DNA of 64,000 bases from Bdellovibrio bacteriovorus str. Tiberius (GCF_000317895.1 NC_019567.1:3596001-3660000); one strand, 5' to 3'; shown: positions 33,880 through 43,933, counted from the stretch's first letter. Numbers and translations: made by a program. The notes: generated by a model from the sequence alone, not told the origin.

Positions 33880-36132
33880 CTAAGGGATAATCCCGTTCCC
33901 TTTCAGCGGATATAGAATTGGTGTTTGATATCCTCTTAATTTAAATGCAAGCGACCCTTCACAAAGCCCGTCAATATATGGCTTAAAATATGTCCGTATA
34001 TCTATGGAACTGGAGCTAATCTTGTCATTATTGCCGACAGAGAATGGGAAGCCTGGCCAGAATTCTCCGTCTGCCTCAAAGCATCCCTGCAAATCTGCGT
34101 CGACATCTTCGACTTCAGTCAGCCACTGCCCGGTAGATAGAGAGTAGAAGTCCTGCATAATGTTGATAACAAGGGGCGCAGAGGTTGCTCCTTCCTCAAC
34201 GTCACCAAAATCCAATAACTTTGAAGGATTGTATAGGCTTGGCAGTTTCTGAGTTTCAACCACTGTAGAAACAGAATTATTCGCCAGAGAACTGAAATTC
34301 CACGTCAACATAGCTGAGGATGAATTTCGTACCCCAAAATTCCCATTCTGCTTCACTTTAAGATAAACATCTGCACTGCCCTCAGCCGGCACAACCACGC
34401 CGCTACCCATGTCCATCTCGAAGACACCACTAGTACCATCGATATACGTAAAGTCTGGTGGCGTAGATACATAGATTTCAAGCGATGATCTATTTCTAAG
34501 TTCAAATTTTGTAAGGCTATCCTCGTCATAGACCCCATTTACGGGAACCACTCCAGAGTTTGCGATCATCTCCACGTTAGTTTCACCCATCCATTGATGT
34601 TCGTTGTAAACGGTATGCATAGTGAGCGTGGGCTCTGAACCGGAATATAAGCTGAGGTCAATTTTTGTAGCAAAGGCCTGCGGAGTCTTCATAACGACGG
34701 GAATACTTGAGTAAAGTCCGTCTTGCTTCCAATAACTAATAAACTGAAAGCTTAAACAACTGTTCCTAAGAATAGTCCCACGATTGGAACCGATTAAAAG
34801 GACAATGTCTTTTAGGTAAACCTGATAGTCGCCATCTTGCTCAAGGTTATTACATATTTTGAACATCCCGACATACGGCTTGTCCTTAGTAAAAGTACCA
34901 ACGATTGAACTAGGAACAACGCTGATTCCTGCTTTTGGACCGATGGTAACTGTAGTCCAAGATGGTTTACTTTGCGTAGTACCACTGTAGACAACCAGAG
35001 ATACTACGTATGTTCCCTCAGTTATTGCCATGAAGGTAGGAGTAGCTGTTCCGTAGCCATTCGTAATTTGCCCCTCGGCAGGGTCTGCATTAACGGGACG
35101 AGATTGTACACTCCAATCGTAGAACAAGGTCTCTCCGGGGGCCCCGTAAGACATGGAGCCATCCAACATCACCCCAACCTCAGAGGTGGTTGTCTTGGGA
35201 TACCCGGCAAATGCGACGGGCCCAGAGCTACCAACAGAAGAAATGTCCCCTGCGTAATAAGCATTGTGCAATATCGTATTCACTGATTGACCGGCAACTT
35301 GCTTATTTAGAATAATGTCATAGATACCTTTGGACAGACCCGGCATAGTGAATGTGATCTCTCCATCCCCCACAACCATTTGGGACTCTTCGATGACAGT
35401 CTCCCCAATCTGCAAAGATGTCGTACCTAGCAGATTTGCACCACTCAGCACTACCTCAGTTCCGCCAGAAACAGAACCCGCATCAGGCACACACCCCGTC
35501 AGATTCGGATATGTCGTATTAGGCGCATCTTGCTTCAATACAAGAAGCGTATCTGTTTTCTGGGTGATTGGACGTTTGGAGGCTTCGATCATATTTTCTA
35601 AATCAACTTTTTGCGCCAATTTAGATTCCAATACGGCTTGCAACTGACCTTTTTTTACTGGATCGGTCTCTCTTTGATGCTCGGCAGTCAACTTAGCAAT
35701 TTCCGCCTGAAGCGCCAAAAGAGACTCTTGGAGCGTCTTATTGGCTTCGATGTCTTCGAGATAGCCGCTAACCTCGACAGCCAACTTACCTTCTTGATGA
35801 ACAGTAATTGGAAGTGAAGTCCACAATGTCCCGGCTCGGCGAGAAAGCTTCAGTTTCTGACCGCCAACTACTGCAGTCACACCCGATTTGATTCTTTTAT
35901 TAGACTCAAAATCTGTTGATAGCTCGATGAGAACTGTGACCTTGTCTCCTTGCTTCGGCTGCGCGGGAGAATATCGAATCTTCGCAATGGTAAAATTGTC
36001 TTGAGTATTGAACTTTGAGATCGCATAAGACACTTTTTCAGTCGACTGCGAATAAATTCTTTTTGTTGGCGCCTTTGCATAGCTCGAACCACTATAAAGT
36101 AGCAAAGACGTCGCAATGAGTCCCTTCAGCAT
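33880..36132 (-). CDS. Large exported protein with IPT/TIG, PKD-like and HYDIN-like domains
   Basis: A 750-residue protein with signal peptide GLIATSLLLYSGSSYA. Its first 170 residues repeat the plan of the next gene: a beta domain followed by a coiled coil (RETDPVKKGQLQAVLESK). Then come an IPT/TIG domain (CVPDAGSVSGGTEVVLSGANL), a PKD-like domain (FAGYPKTTTSEVGVMLDGS, then YDWSVQSRP), and a C-terminal ASPM/HYDIN-type beta domain (LLDFGDVEEGATSAPLVI). GGAGGAAGTG precedes ATG 36132. The likely role is extracellular binding. It is divergent from the Rhs gene across 201 bases. Confidence 0.8.
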   Translation of the reverse strand: MLKGLIATSLLLYSGSSYAKAPTKRIYSQSTEKVSYAISKFNTQDNFTIAKIRYSPAQPKQGDKVTVLIELSTDFESNKRIKSGVTAVVGGQKLKLSRRAGTLWTSLPITVHQEGKLAVEVSGYLEDIEANKTLQESLLALQAEIAKLTAEHQRETDPVKKGQLQAVLESKLAQKVDLENMIEASKRPITQKTDTLLVLKQDAPNTTYPNLTGCVPDAGSVSGGTEVVLSGANLLGTTSLQIGETVIEESQMVVGDGEITFTMPGLSKGIYDIILNKQVAGQSVNTILHNAYYAGDISSVGSSGPVAFAGYPKTTTSEVGVMLDGSMSYGAPGETLFYDWSVQSRPVNADPAEGQITNGYGTATPTFMAITEGTYVVSLVVYSGTTQSKPSWTTVTIGPKAGISVVPSSIVGTFTKDKPYVGMFKICNNLEQDGDYQVYLKDIVLLIGSNRGTILRNSCLSFQFISYWKQDGLYSSIPVVMKTPQAFATKIDLSLYSGSEPTLTMHTVYNEHQWMGETNVEMIANSGVVPVNGVYDEDSLTKFELRNRSSLEIYVSTPPDFTYIDGTSGVFEMDMGSGVVVPAEGSADVYLKVKQNGNFGVRNSSSAMLTWNFSSLANNSVSTVVETQKLPSLYNPSKLLDFGDVEEGATSAPLVINIMQDFYSLSTGQWLTEVEDVDADLQGCFEADGEFWPGFPFSVGNNDKISSSSIDIRTYFKPYIDGLCEGSLAFKLRGYQTPILYPLKGNGIIP

Positions 36133-36333
36133 CACTTCCTCCATAAAACAATTACTGATTGCCTACGATTCGTCATGAAACAGAATTGCGTCAAATGATT
36201 TTATGTTTATCAAGAAAACTTGTTTACATGACGCAGGACCATCTACTAGTTCCATTAAAGAGTCTTGAGCCAGCAAACAAAAGTAACTACTGTTTACCTT
36301 TGAAAAACAGATTCGTATTTATGAGGACGTCTT

Positions 36334-39300
36334 ATGATGAAATGGATTTCAATTATTTTTGTGACTTCACTTCTTTACTGCAATCACGCTCTTGCAAAAG
36401 AACTATTCATCCGGGAAGTGGAAACGACCACTAGTAAAGGATTGGTTCTTTCCCCGAAAAGTAACATCTATTTTGGATCCATGTTTATCAATCAGGAAAT
36501 TGAAGTAACAATGATCTGGGAAGTCATTGGGGTTGGAACGGCTCAATTTACAAACTTCCAGATTACGGGCTCTGATAGATTCACTATTAAAAGCAATTCC
36601 TGTGATGGGGATGTCCCAGGAGGCTCTACATGCGGATATGTTCTTCTATTCTCATCTTTATCCCCTCTCGATGATGGCCTTTTTAATGCGACCTTTTCAT
36701 TCAAATTTCATGGGGTTGATAACAGCGGTCCAGTCACTAAGGACCATATATACCAACTAAGTGGAAAAATTAAGAACTACCAAGAACCACCCAACAACCC
36801 CAAATGCAACGAAGGCTCGATCATTAAAGTTTCCAGTCAGTCTGTGAGTGAGTTAGTCCCCGTCGTGGGCGCACCGTTTTCTATGTACTACTCCTCTGAC
36901 CACGCCCCACAGTTCGTAGTCCCGTACACCAACGTCAATCACCTGTCTTCCTTTAATCCACACGGATGGACCGTCTCGCTAGTACATCACTACAGCGTAT
37001 CACAGCAAAAACTCTTCACCGGAACCGGTCAAATAAAACACGTCACTGCATATACAGACTCAGCTGGAAACTACAACGTTGTTGAGGGAGATGAAGTCTA
37101 TGTTTTCAATACATCGGGACGACATATTCGCACACGCAGCTCATTAACCGGATACACCAAGTACACGTTCAACTATAGCTCGGGTTATCTTTCAGAAATC
37201 GTAGATTCATTTGGCAACACCAGCACCTTCACACGATCCAATGGAGTATTAAGCGAAATTCAGGCACCCTACGGTCAAGTAACCAACATAACGGTGAATC
37301 TTGACAATCTTATTTCTTCAATTACCAATCCGAACAACGAGACGTATTCCATAACTTACCATAGCAATACGGACCTCATTTCTACCTTTACAACACCAAG
37401 CGGCAGACGAACAGAATTCACATTCAATGCATCTGGAAAGTTAACCTTAGACAAAGGCGCTGCAGGAAACTCACAATCCTTTTCCGCGGTCCCAAGTGAT
37501 TATGTGGAGTACATTGTAAAGAAAAGTGCATTGAACCGAGCTACAGAGTTCAGCTCTGAGAGACTAGCAGCCGGTAAGCACAAACAAACAGAATTAACAC
37601 CTTACGGCTACCACACGACGACAGTCGAAAATACCGACAACTCTACAGATACAATCACGCCCCATTATCGAGAACACACAAAAACAAAGTACGATGAGCG
37701 ATTTGGAGCCGCGCAAAAACGAACATATCTGCAGATATTCACCACAAATGAAAAGGAGAATCGCACAGAAATCAATCGTACGATTTCCCCATGGCCTCTT
37801 ACAGAGCCGTTCGGTTACAATACTATTACGACCTCTACCAATAAAGATGGCGCGATTTACACTGAAGTCTTCAACAAGCAGAACCTGGAGTACACCACCA
37901 CATCACCAAATGGAGCAACCTATAAAACCAAAATAAATCAATATGAGTTACCTATTCAGACTCAACTAGGAAGCGACACCCCAGTTACCATGGTATATGA
38001 CAACCAAGGAAGACTTACTAACACGTATCAAGGTAGCGCGAACTCAACCAGCTATACTTACAGTTTAAGCGGATACCTCGAGTCGATCACTAATGCACGC
38101 AACGAAACTACTACATTTTCTTACGACAGTACAGGCCGTATTACATCAGAAACCACTCCGGACAACAGAACCACTTTGTATTCATACGATGCTGACGGAA
38201 ACCAAACTGGCATCACCCCCCCAGGCAGACCAATTCATCTTTTCAGCTTCAATGAATTTGGCCTAATGGAATCGTACGTTCCGCCCGCCCCCCTAGGTGG
38301 CGGCTACAAGAATACTCAATATCAATATAACCTAGACAAGCAGCTTACCGCGATCATTCGACCGGATGGCCAAAGGTTGGAATATATTTATGGGGATACG
38401 GACGGACTTCTAAAAGAGATAGTAACCCCGTCAGGCAAGCAGTCGTATACGTACGAACCAAACTCGGACAGAATCAAAAGCGCCTTGTCTATCTATGGAG
38501 TACAAACTTCATTTGCTTATGGCGGAGTCAATACTACTAGCGAGACCCAATTTAGTCCTTTCATCGGTACAACAAAAATCCTCTTTGACTACAACAAGAA
38601 GAACCAAAGAAACGCCCGAATAATTGAAGGAAATAAATTTAAAACTAATCGAATCAACACATCCTATCGTCTCGACGGTAAGATTGCACAGGTTGGAGAT
38701 CTCACGATTACCTACGATCAATCATCTGGTCGCCCTATTGGGACTAGTCTGCACAATATTAAGGAAACACTTTCTTATGATACCTATGGAAATATTCACA
38801 CGTACGAAGCAAGGCTAGAAATTCCAAACCTGCCAGTAAAAACTCTATATTCATACGCCCTAGAAAGGGACCTAGCATTCAGAATCGTCGGAAAAAGTGA
38901 AACTATACAAGGTGTAACAACCCAATACAGCTATACCTATGACAGTGCAGGCAGATTGATCGAAGTCAAAAAGAACGGCCGCGTCACCAGCACCTATATC
39001 TATGACAGCAATGGGAACCGTACATCAGGATCCCATAGTGGCACCCCCTTCACCGCGACATTTGACGATCAAGATCGAATGATCTCATACAATGGCCAGC
39101 TCTTTAAATACACAGCCAATGGAGAACTTTCTTCCGCCGAATCCGCCATTGGGAAAATTTCCCAATTCGTTCACGATTCCTTTGGGCAATTGAAGGCAGT
39201 GCACACATCTATTGGATCTAACCTTAAATATTCTCTTGATTTCTACGGAAGAAGAATTGCATCACATAAAGATGGTAAGCTAGTCTATGAACGTATATAT

Positions 39301-40017
39301 GAAGGCCGACATAGAATTGCTGTCGACTATACTCACCACAGCCAAACAGCGAAAGAATTTGTCTACCTAAATTCCCCAAATTCTCCAGAATACTTAATCA
39401 TAGATGGTAAAATATATAAGTTCCTCAAGGATCACCTTGGCTCACCTCGACTGATCGTGGAGGCAATTCTTGGAACAATTGCGCAACGCCTTGATTATAC
39501 GGAGTTAGGAAAAATCACTTTCGACTCAAATCAAGACTTCCAACCTATTGGTTTTGCCGGGGGACTAGTCGATCACGACACTAAGCTTGTTAGGTTTGGC
39601 GCAAGAGATTATGATCCAGAGGTTGGTCGGTGGACGAGCAAGGACCCGATTCTATTTAAAGGCGGTGACACGAATTTGTTTGGGTATGTGGAAAACGATC
39701 CCGTGAACTTCGCTGATGCGAGCGGCACTGGGCCAATCTTATCGGGCTTATGTCATTTGGGGTTGCCTATTGTCGCGGACTCAATAGGCAAGCAGGTTGC
39801 GTTGAAAATCACTGAGGATATACAATCCTTAGAGAAAGAACTCAGCTCCATTGATCAGCTTTGCCCCAAAGACGGAGGCGCTAGGAAGCTTGATCTCGAA
39901 TCCACCCTCTCAAAACTGCGTATGGCACAAGCGGCGCTTCCTGCAATTATGACAGGGGCGGTGAATTATGGCGGAAAAAGTATTTGTGACCTTTTGAAAT
40001 TCGCACCAGGAATATAA
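36334..40017 (+). CDS. Exported Rhs/YD-repeat protein with variable C-terminal tip
   Basis: A 1227-residue protein with a Sec signal (ISIIFVTSLLYCNHALA). Residues about 35-145 form a HYDIN-like beta domain, then come many YD repeats (for example TTFSYDSTGRITSETTPDN, YTYDSAGRLIEVKKNGRV, YIYDSNGNRTSG). The Rhs core ends with RFGARDYDPEVGRWTSKDP, then LFGYVENDPVNFADASG. The last 90 residues, after this conserved end, are unrelated, contain four Cys and look like a toxin tip. The usual autocleavage DPxG is only partly kept. Sec export and the lack of vgrG or PAAR argue against type VI delivery. GAGGACG precedes ATG. Confidence 0.9.
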   Translation: MMKWISIIFVTSLLYCNHALAKELFIREVETTTSKGLVLSPKSNIYFGSMFINQEIEVTMIWEVIGVGTAQFTNFQITGSDRFTIKSNSCDGDVPGGSTCGYVLLFSSLSPLDDGLFNATFSFKFHGVDNSGPVTKDHIYQLSGKIKNYQEPPNNPKCNEGSIIKVSSQSVSELVPVVGAPFSMYYSSDHAPQFVVPYTNVNHLSSFNPHGWTVSLVHHYSVSQQKLFTGTGQIKHVTAYTDSAGNYNVVEGDEVYVFNTSGRHIRTRSSLTGYTKYTFNYSSGYLSEIVDSFGNTSTFTRSNGVLSEIQAPYGQVTNITVNLDNLISSITNPNNETYSITYHSNTDLISTFTTPSGRRTEFTFNASGKLTLDKGAAGNSQSFSAVPSDYVEYIVKKSALNRATEFSSERLAAGKHKQTELTPYGYHTTTVENTDNSTDTITPHYREHTKTKYDERFGAAQKRTYLQIFTTNEKENRTEINRTISPWPLTEPFGYNTITTSTNKDGAIYTEVFNKQNLEYTTTSPNGATYKTKINQYELPIQTQLGSDTPVTMVYDNQGRLTNTYQGSANSTSYTYSLSGYLESITNARNETTTFSYDSTGRITSETTPDNRTTLYSYDADGNQTGITPPGRPIHLFSFNEFGLMESYVPPAPLGGGYKNTQYQYNLDKQLTAIIRPDGQRLEYIYGDTDGLLKEIVTPSGKQSYTYEPNSDRIKSALSIYGVQTSFAYGGVNTTSETQFSPFIGTTKILFDYNKKNQRNARIIEGNKFKTNRINTSYRLDGKIAQVGDLTITYDQSSGRPIGTSLHNIKETLSYDTYGNIHTYEARLEIPNLPVKTLYSYALERDLAFRIVGKSETIQGVTTQYSYTYDSAGRLIEVKKNGRVTSTYIYDSNGNRTSGSHSGTPFTATFDDQDRMISYNGQLFKYTANGELSSAESAIGKISQFVHDSFGQLKAVHTSIGSNLKYSLDFYGRRIASHKDGKLVYERIYEGRHRIAVDYTHHSQTAKEFVYLNSPNSPEYLIIDGKIYKFLKDHLGSPRLIVEAILGTIAQRLDYTELGKITFDSNQDFQPIGFAGGLVDHDTKLVRFGARDYDPEVGRWTSKDPILFKGGDTNLFGYVENDPVNFADASGTGPILSGLCHLGLPIVADSIGKQVALKITEDIQSLEKELSSIDQLCPKDGGARKLDLESTLSKLRMAQAALPAIMTGAVNYGGKSICDLLKFAPGI

Positions 40018-40028
40018 GGATTTTTAGG

Positions 40029-40334
40029 ATGAAAAATATTGTTCCATCAGGGCCAAAGAAGGATTTACCGCAAGGTCGCGCTGATATTATCGGAAGTATG
40101 TGTGGGGTCCTTGGTGGAGCATCACTTATTTACTTTTGCCTATTATCTTATTTCTTCGGTTCCCCTCAAGTAGAGCAACTTATTATTTGCCAATCTGAAT
40201 CTGGCAACTGCCGAAAGATATCTATGATATGTTTAGCTCTAAGTTTTGTGATTGGGATTGTCTGTATAATTATTTCCATAAGACTTAAAAAAAATTCTGA
40301 GCGAGAACACCGAGATGATTTCATAATAAGATAG
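40029..40334 (+). CDS. Two-helix membrane protein, candidate immunity protein
   Basis: A 101-residue protein 11 bases after the Rhs gene. It has two hydrophobic helices (GVLGGASLIYFCLLSYFF and ISMICLALSFVIGIVCIIIS) with a short cysteine-containing loop between them and charged ends. Small membrane proteins directly after Rhs genes are commonly immunity partners for the C-terminal toxin; the assignment here rests on position and shape only. AT-rich like the Rhs gene. Confidence 0.65.
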   Translation: MKNIVPSGPKKDLPQGRADIIGSMCGVLGGASLIYFCLLSYFFGSPQVEQLIICQSESGNCRKISMICLALSFVIGIVCIIISIRLKKNSEREHRDDFIIR

Positions 40335-40474
40335 TCACGGCTTGTTCGGAGCCCCTGAAGAACTATTTGAATTCAACGGAACATGAAAACGTCCGACTGA
40401 AGGTCGCCACAGTGCTCTTATCGCTGGATTGCTTATTTGTATTCTTCAAGAAAAATAGAACTATTCAGACTGTC

Positions 40475-40876
40475 CTACCACCCCATCGCGGGAATCTTAC
40501 GGTACCCCGACGGAATCTCCGAACTCTCAGTCTTGATAATGATCTCATCCCCTTCGGTCTCGAATTCATCCGGGCCGAGGGTCAGGCTTAGGCGGAAGTC
40601 GCCTTTGTATTCCAGATTCAGTGGCAGGAAGCCTTTTGGTTTGTCGTCGATTTCCAGCTGCCCTTCAGACACATAACCTACAGGCGGCACGCGGTTCAGG
40701 CGCGGGTTTCTGACGATGATCTTCGTGGTGACACTGTTGTTGGCTCTTTCCAGAACATCGGTGGTTTCATCCACCACACTTAGAATGCACTCCAGATCCA
40801 GCACCAGGCTGTTGTTGTCGTGCTCAGCCTTCAGCAACTGGGACTTTTCAATCTCCATCATCAAATACTTAACCAA
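40475..40876 (-). CDS. PilZ-like or unknown small cytoplasmic protein
   Basis: A 133-residue protein without signal peptide. It begins at TTG 40876 with GGAGGGG upstream and a 6-base spacer; ATG 40861 is the alternative. The sequence is acidic and beta-rich (TKIIVRNPRLNRVPPVGYVS, EGQLEIDDKPKGFLPLNL, GDFRLSLTLGP) and may be a beta-sandwich. I cannot assign a family. Its downstream side borders the AT-rich Rhs region; codon use again looks like the host core. Confidence 0.6.
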   Translation of the reverse strand: MVKYLMMEIEKSQLLKAEHDNNSLVLDLECILSVVDETTDVLERANNSVTTKIIVRNPRLNRVPPVGYVSEGQLEIDDKPKGFLPLNLEYKGDFRLSLTLGPDEFETEGDEIIIKTESSEIPSGYRKIPAMGW

Positions 40877-41012
40877 GAAACCCCTCCAGAAACATTCGCA
40901 GTATTCCATAACGCCTTGGCAGCGACAAGAATCACGGGAAAGTTTTTCACCTTGGATCCCTGCCCCTGTCGCCCACCTCTGTTTTTTGCTATGTTCCTGC
41001 ACAGGAGTACCC

Positions 41013-41543
41013 ATGAACCACCTGCTTGTACTTGCGATGCTTTTGTTCCCTGCCCTGTCCTGGGCCCATAACTGCCAAGAGTTTCTGACATCTGACTGGC
41101 CCGCTGACGAAGGTTATGCCTGCGAAGTCACGAAATCAGATCTTTCCAAACTGCAAATGCACAAAATCGAAGTCTGCATTGGTTCGGTGCCTTACCGTGA
41201 TGGCCAGCGCTACGCCAAGGCCGAACTGAAATACATCCCGCTTTCCCAGTACGAGAACATTTATAATAAATCCGAAGGTCTTCACACAAAGTTCCTGAAC
41301 TCCACCTACATCCACGCGTGGGCCGGTGAAGAAATGCAGGAATCCGCAAAGTATCTGCAAATGAACGCCCTGGAAAAAGGGTCTTCCCTGCTGCACACCC
41401 TGGATGTCTTGAATCAATTGCAGTTGGATAAACAATCCCTGCAAGCCCGCCTTGTCATTCAATCCCGCGAACCGGCTTTGCTTTTCCAGAACGACTGGAA
41501 CAAATCCTGGGACCTGCGCCTGAAATGTCAGAGAGTTTTCTGA
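41013..41543 (+). CDS. Exported protein of unknown function
   Basis: A 176-residue protein with signal peptide HLLVLAMLLFPALSWA. Four cysteines (HNCQEF, YACEV, EVCIG, LKCQR) suggest disulfides. It contains YIPLSQYENIYNKSEG and a helical second half. CAGGAG lies 6 bases before ATG 41013; the frame is open further upstream but overlaps the divergent gene. Followed by a terminator. Family not recognised. Confidence 0.78.
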   Translation: MNHLLVLAMLLFPALSWAHNCQEFLTSDWPADEGYACEVTKSDLSKLQMHKIEVCIGSVPYRDGQRYAKAELKYIPLSQYENIYNKSEGLHTKFLNSTYIHAWAGEEMQESAKYLQMNALEKGSSLLHTLDVLNQLQLDKQSLQARLVIQSREPALLFQNDWNKSWDLRLKCQRVF

Positions 41544-41555
41544 AAAAATCTTAAA

Positions 41556-41582
41556 AAACAGGGCTGAAAAACGCCCTGTTTC
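41556..41582 (+). terminator. Terminator hairpin
   Basis: AAACAGGGC pairs with GCCCTGTTT around an A-rich loop; only three T end the stem. Confidence 0.7.
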
Positions 41583-41766
41583 CGATAATTTGTCGAATAT
41601 GACACCTCCGCGCCGCGCAAATTTGTTTGTAAACGGTTGGTTTTCATTAAGTTGTTGCAACCACAGATTCTTTAGAAATAACTTCACTGTGTTTCCCCGT
41701 ATATGTTGCGAATAGGGCGCAGCGTTTCTACCAGGCACCTCAAATGCCTGACTATGGAGGTTCTTT

Positions 41767-42636
41767 GTGAAGTTGACCGCAGTTTCTCTTCTGGTGCTGG
41801 TGTCCACGCTTTGTGGCCAAATCGTTTTTGCAGCTCCTTCTTCCGGCGATGTTCCTTATTATGGCGAAAAATTCCACCACGATCTGGCGACTGGAATTTC
41901 CAACGACGATCTGAAAAAGAACATTCAGTTTGTCCTTCGCAGTTTCCACCTTCGTGTGAACGGCAGCTACGACCAAATCGTTAACGGCTGCAACGGCGAC
42001 AACTGCTATCAGCACGTTTCCTTGGGTTACGACGGTGCCCGTACCTTCCTTCTGGGTTCTTTCTATTTGGTTGATGAAGGTCACGGCGAATATGCAGTGA
42101 AAGACGTTTACTGTGATTCCATCCGCGGCGCTGCTGACTTCCGCGGCGGCAATGCTCCGGCTCCGGGCAGAATTCCGGATGGCAACATCGTGAACACTGA
42201 ACACACATGGCCACAATCCAAATTCTCTGGCCGCCACAACAAGAGCATGCAGAAAGCTGACATGCACCACTTGTACCCTACTGACAATGAAATGAACTCT
42301 ATCCGCGGCAACAACCCATTCGGTGAAGTTGTTCAGGACAGAAAGCCTTTGAAGTGCAGAGTATCCCGCTTCGGTCGCGCTTCCCAGGGTGGAGCTGACG
42401 TGTTCATGCCACCGGCAAATCACCGCGGCAATGTGGCTCGCGCTTTGTTCTATTTCTCTGTAAGATATGACATGCCAATTGATTCCCGTCAGGAAGCAAC
42501 TTTGCGTAAATGGTCCAAAGAAGATCCGATCGACGACGAAGAAATCAGCCGCAACGACGAGATCCACAAAATGCAGGGTAACAGAAACCCGTTCATTGAT
42601 TTCGCGGGTCTTGAAGATTCTATCAGTGATTTCTAG
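41767..42636 (+). CDS. endA: Exported endonuclease I
   Basis: Secreted or periplasmic nuclease that would degrade host DNA. Signal peptide AVSLLVLVSTLCGQIVFA; GTG start with GGAGG and a 6-base spacer. The EndoI catalytic region is present: VNTEHTWPQSKFSG with the His-metal motif, KADMHHLYPTDNEMNSIRGN and FMPPANHRGNVARALFYFS. The 289-residue length fits. Two cysteine pairs (NGCNGDNCYQ; YCDSI and LKCRV) suggest disulfides. A small hairpin (CAGGCA-TGCCTG) lies in the leader. Confidence 0.93.
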   Translation: MKLTAVSLLVLVSTLCGQIVFAAPSSGDVPYYGEKFHHDLATGISNDDLKKNIQFVLRSFHLRVNGSYDQIVNGCNGDNCYQHVSLGYDGARTFLLGSFYLVDEGHGEYAVKDVYCDSIRGAADFRGGNAPAPGRIPDGNIVNTEHTWPQSKFSGRHNKSMQKADMHHLYPTDNEMNSIRGNNPFGEVVQDRKPLKCRVSRFGRASQGGADVFMPPANHRGNVARALFYFSVRYDMPIDSRQEATLRKWSKEDPIDDEEISRNDEIHKMQGNRNPFIDFAGLEDSISDF

Positions 42637-42648
42637 AAAGCCCTGGAA

Positions 42649-43539
42649 CTAGTGTTCCAAGGCGACAGGTAAAAAGCTAGTTGGAGAGGAGGCTGTGGAA
42701 GTCTCCTCTTTTTTTTGCTCGGCAGACGTTTCGTATTTCACCAACGTCCCGATGATATCCTGAAGCTGTTCAAACGGCGTCAGGTTCGGCGGCAGATTGT
42801 CCTTTAGTTCCATCGTCAGCACCGGGGTTTGACGCTCCACCCACATGTAACGACCCAAGGACCCCGGATAGTTCCCCAGGGATTTCCAAGGCAGGTAATC
42901 AAACTTTGGCGGTGCCTTCACTTTCGGTCCGTCGTAATCCAAAACTTTTAGCGGCGTGTGGACTGACACAATAAAGTCCGGCTGGAAGTCACCCAGGTGC
43001 TTCATCGCGCACTTGGTTTCAGGCTCACTGCCACCTTCTTTACCCGGGAAACGACGCGGATTAGATCCGGTAGAGCGTCTCCACGCGGTCAAAGCCCCTG
43101 CATCCCAATCTTTTGTTGGGAAGTTGCGGTTGATATCAATCTTGTTCGCGTTATAGCGGGTTTTGTATTTCACACCATCCGGGTTCAACACCGGAATCAC
43201 ACGCCAGGAATTGCGCGGGTCAATGCCCTCCAGTCGCTCCATCCAGTAACGGCCCACGGTGCCTGCCGGCGTTTCATCCCCGTGAATCATACTGAACACC
43301 AGAACTTTTTTCGCCCCTGGTGTGGAAGAGATCTTTTCATAGTGAAAAATCGGCTTCCCCTCAGCACTCACGCACTGAGTGTCGATTTGCACCTTGGCAC
43401 AAGCCTGATGCAAAAGCTTGTCATCCCAAGCGCCAGGAAATTTTTTGAGCTCATTGATACAGTCTTGCTGAAGATCAGGGAAATTCGCCTTCGCCCCAAC
43501 AACTGTCATAAGGATCGCGGAAAAAATTAATGCTTTCAT
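42649..43539 (-). CDS. Exported M14 zinc carboxypeptidase-like protein
   Basis: Metallopeptidase of the M14 fold, likely cleaving amino acids or peptides from peptidoglycan or protein. Signal peptide ALIFSAILMTVVGAKA. The zinc site HGDE (MIHGDETPAG) and a third ligand in SVHTPLK are visible, with RNFPTKDW as the Arg/Asn substrate block and VLTMELKD carrying the catalytic Glu. 296 residues. GAGGACT precedes ATG 43539. Bdellovibrio predation involves several wall peptidases, so a role in prey wall processing is possible. Confidence 0.85.
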   Translation of the reverse strand: MKALIFSAILMTVVGAKANFPDLQQDCINELKKFPGAWDDKLLHQACAKVQIDTQCVSAEGKPIFHYEKISSTPGAKKVLVFSMIHGDETPAGTVGRYWMERLEGIDPRNSWRVIPVLNPDGVKYKTRYNANKIDINRNFPTKDWDAGALTAWRRSTGSNPRRFPGKEGGSEPETKCAMKHLGDFQPDFIVSVHTPLKVLDYDGPKVKAPPKFDYLPWKSLGNYPGSLGRYMWVERQTPVLTMELKDNLPPNLTPFEQLQDIIGTLVKYETSAEQKKEETSTASSPTSFLPVALEH

Positions 43540-43711
43540 AGTCCTCTTAACCACTCAGCAATCATTATCGCTGTGTCTGGCAATTCTCTCAAGATGAGAA
43601 AGTGGCTTTTTTTGAATCAAGCTGAGAATCCTTACAAATTGACTAAAGTCTTGCAGGCTTTCGTCCGTAAAAGAAAGGGTGTGACCATTAGGACTCAGTG
43701 TGGAGGCAAGT

Positions 43712-43933
43712 ATGTTGAATAGAGGTAGTTTTAGTTTCGTAGCGATGCTGGTAATCAATCCCGTCGTGATACTGTTTTATCAAAACTGCTCGATGGCGCC
43801 AGTAAGCCACGCCAAAAACTCCACACCGATCCCTGTGATCACCCGCCAAGTGGCTTCCGAGTCACAGCCGGTGATTGCCGATATCAAACCGGTCTGTAAG
43901 GACGAAAAGAAAGAATGCCCACGTAACGAGTAA
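43712..43933 (+). CDS. Small exported protein with QNC motif
   Basis: A 73-residue protein with hydrophobic N terminus GSFSFVAMLVINPVVILFY followed by QNCS. The position of the cysteine suggests lipidation, although QN before Cys is not a classical lipobox. The rest is polar with two cysteines (PVCKDEKKECP). GGAGG lies before ATG 43712. Function unknown. Its stop codon lies inside a perfect hairpin. Confidence 0.65.
   Translation: MLNRGSFSFVAMLVINPVVILFYQNCSMAPVSHAKNSTPIPVITRQVASESQPVIADIKPVCKDEKKECPRNE

Noticed and set aside
36334-40017. Rhs protein as a type VI secretion effector
   Set aside because: It has a Sec signal peptide and no PAAR, vgrG, hcp or chaperone gene nearby.
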